64,000 nucleotides of DNA from positions 1,188,001 to 1,252,000 of the forward strand of contig JAGUCH010000009.1 of the NCBI GenBank assembly GCA_019096065.1. The letters are read 5' to 3'. Made by a program: the position numbers and the translations under genes. The stretch is from Paracyclopina nana (taxonomy: Eukaryota > Arthropoda > Copepoda > Cyclopoida > Cyclopettidae). Shown here piece by piece: positions 12,501 to 21,500 of this stretch (position 1 is the stretch's first letter; each line of letters begins with the position of its first letter). Below the pieces are notes generated by a model. That model saw only the letters and a program-made list of their open reading frames with translations. It did no database searches and had not been told where the DNA came from.

Positions 12501-15500
12501 TGTACCTAGAAACATGCAACTTATGTAATTTCCACCCGACGGAATGCAGTACATTTCAGAAACAGGTTCTGGTAAAAAAGTGGCCAAGTCATGTCAGGTC
12601 ATCATGACGTATACGCGCACTTTTCTTTGTATCTAATGCTCCAGCTGAAAAAAGAAGCATGATTTACATTAGCCAACATCTGTTGGCCAATCAGAAGTTT
12701 TCATATGTCATGCTTTTTTTACAAGTTTAAGAAATCTCTTAATAATTAATAAATGTCCTAGAAGATCAATTCGATTTCAAGTGCGTTTTTTGAACTTATT
12801 GCTGCTAAAGGCAACCATCCAGCCAGACGTTTTATGATAGTGAACCCAGACTGCTTTATTGCTTAAATTGGTCTGTCTTGGTACTCTTATCGCATTTTCT
12901 TCCCGCAGTTGGATGGCGACACAACCAAATGACTTCCAAAAGTCGCAACAAAAAACAAAGATAGCTTCTTTTTGCTGCGCGCATGTTTTTTGTCTATAAC
13001 AGCCATTGTCCATTTTATTTTACTTACACAAAAAGAATAGAAAATATCAAAAGAAATTTGTAGAGTTTCGGAGGATTCATGCTATTTATACGGAATGAAA
13101 GCACTGCATGAAAATAAGATATGAAAATCAAGGCAGTTGAGCACAGCCCATAATCTCATTGATTTCAAGCTTAGGCCCTGTTCACCTGCAAAATAACGCG
13201 CGATATTATGCCGAAATATCCGGTATTTGTAAAATCATTTTTCAGATTTTGACTTCGGAATCGATCCACTGGTACCAAAAGTCATCCTACACCAAAAATC
13301 TCATTAACAGTTTCTCAGTATTTCTCTCCAATATTTTTGCCAAAATAACGGCTATAATAAGCAGGTGAACAGGCCCGTAATTCGCAAAACGACGCAACTC
13401 TTTTATGTCCTGTTCATGTATGCCCCAAACTCCTTAGGAAAATGCACGAAAAACACCTCAAGGAAAGGAGAAAAATTGTCTTATGACAAGCGCCAGCTGA
13501 TACTAAAAAAATTAGATCGACTTTAAGCCAACTAGAAAGTAAACAAATATAATTTGGGCAACTAAGCACTCCGCATTTTAGCCATTTTGAGCAAAATCAC
13601 TAGTTAAATTTCATCTCTTATCAAAGAAACGTTAAGAAAGCTAGTTTGTTTTGAAAAAAAGCAGAAAACCATGAGACAAAATAGCAAAAATTGCCATTAA
13701 AAACGCTGCTCGGCCCCAAGCTGAACTGTAGAGTAACAGCCAGCAACAGATTCACTTTTCCTTATGGCAATTTTTTCCATACCTTAAGGCATTCTTAATA
13801 CATGAACAGGGCATTACGACTCAAAAAGGCCTTAAGTACACTTGCGTTATTGGCCATAATAATGCCGCTTAAACCCGATGTCCAAGAGGCGTCGCCCGTA
13901 CGCGCGTGGTAACAGGCAGAAACCATATCGGCTTTTGGGTATAAAAGGGACGCAACGAGTGTAACTCAGCATCATCTTTTCAAAAGAGCTCAACAAACCC
14001 ACATCCGCCATCATGCAATCCGTAAGACAAAATACAGCAATACATTTACTCGAAAACACTTAAAAATCACGCACACATATCCAGGCCATCGTTTTCCTGT
14101 GCCTTGTGGCCGCATCTCAGGCATTCACCTTCTACAATGCCCCTGTCATCGCTGGATACAGCGGCCTTGCCTACCAGGCGTAAGCAACTAATTTGCACAA
14201 AATACAAGCGTGTATTTTGAAGAATGTATTCTCCGTTGCAGAAACACCTGCTTCCCCCAGAGATGCCAAGCTTGCAGGGAGTCCTTTGCCAACGAGCCCA
14301 TTTCCACCTATGACTGCGAGGGCAAATGCGGACTTTGCGAATTGTGCAGGAACACCCCCAACGTTGTGCCAGACTGCACCAGATGGTGTGATGGAGTCAC
14401 CATTGAGGCTTGCACCGACAATTGCAAGAGAGGACAATCTCTTTGTCTTGCTTGCGCACCCACTTGCGGTGTTTTCTAATTCCCCTTAGAATTGAATTGA
14501 TGAAAATAAAACAAAAGCTGAAAAATCCAAAACTTGTCCGATTCTACTGCTGCGGCACGGGAGATTTCAACGCCAGCTAGTTTATAACTTACCAAAAATC
14601 AAAAACACACTATTGTTTATTTTTTTCGGTTGGAGATTTCAACGCGAGGAATTTTACGCGAAATGCGCGGATTCTGAATTTTTAGTTCGCCAAAATCCAA
14701 ATTTAACCTTAAATGAAGGCTTCGATGGAGAAAAATTAAGCATTCATACAATGTATGCAAATAAAAAGTTGAGATGCTTTTTTCCCATCACAAAGCAGGC
14801 AAATCAAAGAAGTTGCAGGAATTTTAGAAAAATACAAACAACAAACTAAACAAGCAAAAATTATGGAAATCATAAATTCATGGGAAAAAATATGATCCAT
14901 GACTGTCTTCCTACGGCCAATATTCAAAATTGAGGTGTGAAACAAAAAAAGCAAAATAATGGTGAAAAAGTTATGTGGCCACACAAGTCCAAATCCATCT
15001 TTTACTTAAGTTACGTAAGATGACCAACCATCAAGTAACTTTGAAAAACCAGTTTCAACTCAAAGACGCTAGCATCTTTAGTTTCAACCAACGAGTTTAT
15101 CTTTATGGCTGGGCTGCATATAGCTAATCGTACTTTGACACTTGATACAAGAACAATATGCACATGCATAGCTAAATGTAAGAAGGACAATCTGCTGTAA
15201 AATAAAATGCAACACGTTTCAACCTTTCAGTCCAAATTTCCTTTTTATGTATTTACAACATCTCCTTTTTTCAAAGGTATCTCATGCAAAACAAATTATT
15301 GAGGCGCAAAATAGAAAAAATTGAAAATGGCAAACAACTTTTGAAGAAGTCTAAGCATTTCTTATTTATCTTTCATTATGTTCTATTAAGGAATAACTGC
15401 TTGGCAATTTTAGAATTTTGATTTCAAGACAGGTATGAAAGCAATTCAGATGAGGTTTTTTTTTTCAAACAAAAATGACTGCCTAGCTACAACGACCTGC

Positions 15501-18500
15501 AGCATGTGCACCACCTAAAAATCCAGTTTCTGCCTTCACTCAGGTCAAAAATGAGGAAAACTTCGCCCATAAAAGCCAAAGCTTGGAGGGCTCTCCACCT
15601 CAGTATCTCTTCAGCACCTGAACCGCCATCATGAAATCTGTAAGCCTCGAGATCAAGACGGCCATTTTCCCTCGATCCCAATTGAAATAATATTTTTTCC
15701 CTTTCAGATTCTGGTTTTGCTTTCGGTTGTGGCTATCAGCCAAGCTCAATATTACTACACTTACCCAAAGGCTGCAGTGGTGGGTTACGGTTACCCATTC
15801 TACAATACCCCGGTTCAGGCCCCAGTCCAGGTCCCAGATATTAAAAAGTACGTTAACTTTTAGACTCATTATTTGGAACCCAATTAAATACATTATATTA
15901 TTTTTTAACAGCCCATACTGCTTTCCTGAACGATGCCAAGCGTGCAAAGACTCATTCGCCGAGGAGAATTTGTTGACCTATGATTGCTATGGAAAATGTG
16001 GCCTTTGTTCGCTTTGCAAGAACGCTGGCAAGGAGGTGCCCGATTGCGAAAAATGGTGCAAGGTTTCAGAGCAGGAGTGCACTGATAATTGCCTCAAGGG
16101 AAAAGGAATCTGCACTGTTTGTGCTGGTGCTTGTGGCCTTAAACTTTAAGTTGCTAAGAAATAAAGATTCTCGAGAATTTCGGTCTTGGTCTTGTGATGA
16201 AAATTACCTGCTGATGACTATAAAAGTAGCATGAAAATGTCGTGAAGCTATAAAAAAACTTTGTCAAACTTTAGGCTTCGAAAGAGGAGAAGTTGTGCCT
16301 TTTCAGCTGAAATTGGCAGTTATTAACACAATTTATATCCCGTTCATGTGCCCCCAAATTCCTACCGATAATGCACGTCGAACGCCTTATGAAAAGGAGA
16401 AAAATTGTCTTACGACAAACGCAAAAGTAAACTTCTGCTGATGCTAATACTTAGGAAAAAACGGGTCAATTTTAAGACTATTGAAAAGTAAACACTCAAA
16501 GTTTATTTCAATTTCAGAGCCAAACTGGTTACTTTTGAATCAATATGTTTCCCACAAATTCACATGAACCAACTCAAAAATTGCAGCGTTATTACATGTA
16601 AGAAACAGGTGAAATTATCAATGTTTATCGTAATATTGCCCTAAATTTGTTAACTCGATTCCTGGTTCAACTAGTTGAGAAGCCCTTCTTAAGTTGTTTG
16701 ATAGCAAAACTCCGTTGCCTTATGACAATTTTTTACTTTCCGAAAAGCAACTTTGCACATGAACGGGATATTAGCTCATCTCAAAATTAAGCCATTATTT
16801 TGTTGGTGAACCGAGCCTAAGACGTTGTTGCATAGTCACGCAATTTATGTAGCTGCTACTTAAATACATTTTACGCACTGTAAACCGAATTTCCTTGTGA
16901 GTAATTCACTTTGCCGGTTGACTCAGCTTTTTTGCACTCCCGATGCGCTATGAAGTAAATGACAACCCTAGGGTTACTTTTTACTTAGTAAATGGTAAAT
17001 GACAACCCTAGGGTTACTTTTTACTTAGTAAATGGTAAATGCGAACCCTAGGGTTACTTTTTACTTAGTAAATGGTAAATGAGAACCCTAGGGTTACTTT
17101 TTACTTAGTAAATGGTAAATGAGAACCCTAGGGTTACTTTTTACCAACAACAAGTCAGGTTGCATTTCTTGGTCATCCTGATCGCACATTACTTCTTGCT
17201 GATCTTGGGCTTCCTCCATAGCTCCAGATTGAACACTATTACTGGTTGGAACAAGGATTTCCAATTCTTATGAACAGAAGCCAAATTTTGAAATTGCGCT
17301 TGATTTCGGCAAGTTCATTACTCACTTGGAAATTCGGTTTAAGTGCATAAAATTTGTACCTGCTGCTTTTCGGGACTTCGAAGGTGCGGTAAAAATTGCG
17401 CTCGTGTGGTAAACATAAAACCTCGACTCACTTTTGACCTCGCTTCGCTCGGTGAAAAGATTCGTCTTGGTTTTTTGTTTACCATACTCGCGCAATTTTT
17501 ACCGCACCTTCTCAGTCCCGAAAAGCAGCAGGTAAAATACTATTATGCTATAAGCTATTTTGGTAGCAAAAAGTACGAAAGACTTAAGGGCCTGTTCACC
17601 TGCTTATTATGGCCGTTATTTTGGCAAAATATTGAAGAGAAATACTGAGAAACTGATAATTTTATTATTAGAGTAGGAGGGCTTTTGGTACCAATATATC
17701 GATTTCGAAATCAAAATCTGAAAAATGATTGTGCAAGTGCCTGATATTTACAAATATCAGCATAATATCCCGCGTTATTTTGCTGATAATATTGCAGGTG
17801 AACAGGGCCTAAGCCTAAGTTTATGTCAAGGGTTCTGCAAGAATGAATTATCTGTGGCCTTTACAGCATTTTTAATTGGAAGACAATTTTTAGCATTAAT
17901 TCATCACGTGAAAATAATTTTAATTTACACGTTTCACGTTCAACCGAGTGCAAAAAGGCAAAAATAACCTTGAATGATCATCAACTTTTTTTGGTTTATA
18001 AAAAAATATCGTAATTGTTTGTAGTAGGCCAAGTAAAAATGAATGATGTTTTATTTTAAGATTTTTCACCAAATCCAAGTAGATGTGAGTAGACGAACCA
18101 ATGTACGTTGGTGTAGAGCCCAAGATTTGTCCAAGTTCGGGCGCAGCATGAAGATACTATAGCAACCACCCTAATTCCAGTTTTCAAGCTTCTCCCGGGT
18201 CATTATACTGAAAACTTCACCCATAAAAGCAGAAGCTTGAGGGCCTCTTCACTTCAGTATCTCCAGCTCTCCCAAACCGCCACAATGAAAGCTGTAACTA
18301 GCAATTTTAAATTCCCTCTTTATCCCCAAACCATTTTTTCCCTTTTAGCTTCTTGTATTGCTTTGTGTCGTTGCCGTCAGCCAAGCTCAATTTTACTACA
18401 CTTATCCAAGGGCTGTCATGACGGGTTACGGTTACCCATTTTACCAAGCTTCGGCAACGCCTGAGCCAGAGTAAGCCTCTTTTAAGCTTAAAAAATGTGT

Positions 18501-21500
18501 TATTTTTGAGTTTTTCAATTTTGCCAAAAAGGCCATATTGCAATGCCGAACGCTGCCAATTGTGCGAGGACTCATTCGGAAAGGAGAATGTGTTGACCTA
18601 TGATTGTTACGGGAAATGTGGCCTTTGTGCACTGTGCAAGTACGCTGACAAGGAGGTGCCTGATTGCGAAAAATGGTGCAAAGTTTCTGAGCAGGAGTGT
18701 ACCAAAAATTGTAACAATGGAAAGGCCATCTGCACCGTTTGTGGCGCAGCTTGCGGCCTCAAGCCTTCGTATTAGGGCAAGCACCAGAAATTTAACGAAT
18801 AAACAAATGATTTTTGACATGCATTCCAAACAAGTTTCATGAATGTCAATCATCTAAAATGCATTGTCTTGATCCAAATCTGACCGCGTTGGCAACAAAG
18901 GAAGGGGGAAAAATAAATTGGCATATCGTAAAACATTTTACATTACAAGCAAAAAACAGCAAGATTGCTATTGGCAAAAAGTGCATTTTTTGCGACCAAC
19001 TTTGCATTATGAGTGACTAAAGAGCCATGCACAATATAATGAAATAAATAATTTGTGGGTTTTTGTTTAGGTTGTACTTCATTTTTGAAGGGCCCATTAC
19101 GCAACTACTCAAGCAACAAAGGGTTAAAATAGCTAAAAGCCATCCATCACAAGTGAACCGACGCGGTTTTTTTACGGAGCAAAAAATTGGCCGACGAACG
19201 TTAAAATTAGCCGCAGATCAAATTACCAAATTAAATGGATTTTCACAGACCAACAAAAATAGCCAGAGCCTTGTTTGTTTCAGTCATTAGTGAAGATTTA
19301 TGGCGAAATGCGCGAGCATTCTAACTTTAGCCTAAAGGCAGATATTTTTTGCCATGGATGAAGAAGAAGGGCACATACCTACAATTACCAAAGCTGCAAA
19401 TAATTCATGTACGCGTCGTTGCCAAGCACATGAAAAAAATCCTCATTTTCCTCTCAGTTCGCAATCCTGAGAACTCAGCTGTGCTCTTCAAAAACCTGCG
19501 CATTTCCAATAGTTTTGAAGTCACGCACTGCCAATTTGGCTTCAAAAGTTCACCAAGTGCATAAATCTTTGTGGAGCTCCAAATAAAATATTCACGAAAA
19601 GAAAAGTTTCCATTCTGGTTTTTCAGCAAATCCAAAGATGACAGCCCAAATCTCATAGTTTACTACTTTGATTTTAAAACATTGTGAGAGTCGAAAAATC
19701 TAAAAGTTTAAAGCTAAAAATGGCATGCTTACCCATCTCTGAGGAACCTTTTGCATCCATAGTTGCCGCCCAATTTGGTCAGGATTTCATCTGAAGTTAT
19801 GGAAATCAAGGATCGATCATTGACCGCAAAAGCTGGATATCCAATGACAGTCAATAGGGCAGCATCAGTTTCCTTCGACAGAGATTCTCTTGGTAGCATG
19901 CTTTGGAGCACAGCACGACATTTCTGGATTTCATCTGCCATCACGTGGATCACGGAGGATGATCCACCCCTGACACCAAAGAGGTCCAGCTCATCCATGG
20001 CCTCAAGGGCAGCAGTGGCCATGCCAATGGAAGAAGAGTTCAATTCCAGGATGCCAGTATTGGATTTGTCACCACGTTCCCAAATGCCATAATCTGGGAT
20101 GCAATATGCGGATTCGATGTAGAAAACGAGGTTTTGCACGATGGCCACTTCGTCGAGGGTGTAGATGATTTGGAGGCCGGAGGCTGTCATCTCAGCCAAC
20201 ACGAGCAAGTACAAGCTGACAGCATCAATCTGAAATCAAATCAAGGCCTTCAAGATTCGAGGTTTCGAGATTGGAAATCACAATCGTTCCTATCATTTAA
20301 AAAAACTTATGCCCTGTTCATGTATTAAGAATGCCTTAAGGTATGGAAAAAATTGTCATAAGGAAAAGTGAATCTGTTGCTGACTGCTACTCTACGAGTT
20401 CAGCTTGGGGCCGAGCAGCGTTTTTAATGGCAATTTTTGCTATTTTGTCTCATGGTTTTCTGCTTTTTTTCAAAACAAACTAGCTTTCTTAACGTTTCTT
20501 TGATAAGAGATGAAATTTAACTAGTCATTTTGCTCAAAATGGCTAAAGTCAGGAGTGCTTAGTTGCCCAAATTATATTTGTTTACTTTCTAGTTGGCTTA
20601 AAGTCGATCTGATTTTTTTAGTATCAGCTGGTGCTTGTCATAAGACAATTTTTCTCCTTTCCTTGAGGTGTTTTTGGTGCATTTTCCTAAGGAGTTTGGG
20701 GCGTACATGAACAGGACATTACTCATACAATTCAAAACGGGATATACTAAAATACGCGACTTACGCGACACCTAAAATACGCGACAAATGCGACACCTAA
20801 ATTACGCGACATACGCGACACCTATAATAAGCAACATAGGCAACAAATATTTTTTACCTATACAGCTTGATGGCACCTGATTTTTAAAAATGCTTATTGC
20901 CATTAAAATCTTTGGCCCTGTTCACCTGCATTATTATCATCAAAATAACGCGCGATATTATGCTGATATTAGCAAAAATCCGGTAATTGTAAAATATTTT
21001 ATGAGATTTTGACTTCGAATCTAGAGCTCTACATACACCAATCTAAAAATTCTCAGTTCCTCAGCATTTCTCTCCATACTCCAATATTTTGCCAAAATAT
21101 CCACCATAAAAAGCAGGTGAACAGGCCCTTTATATTTTTTCATTGGTCAACATCTCACCAAGCAATGCTATGTGAAACTAGGCTTTTTTAGAAAGCTACA
21201 TCAGTTCAATGGGACAAAGCTCACCGCCAGGAGGCCTAAAATGCTTAATTATTCTTCTAAAAATGCAAAGAGCTTCTATTGGCGCGACCTTTTTTTAAAA
21301 AAATGCTGAAAGAAAGGAAAAGTCTATTGTAAATGCTTACAGGCTTTAAGAGCATAGCTTTAGGAGTGCGTGTGTCGCGTGTGTCGCATATTTCAATAGG
21401 TTGTCGCGTATTTTAATAGGTTGTCGCGTATTTTAATAGGTTGTCGCGTATGTCGCGTGTATCGCGTAATGTCGCGTGTATCACGAATGTCGCGTGTATC

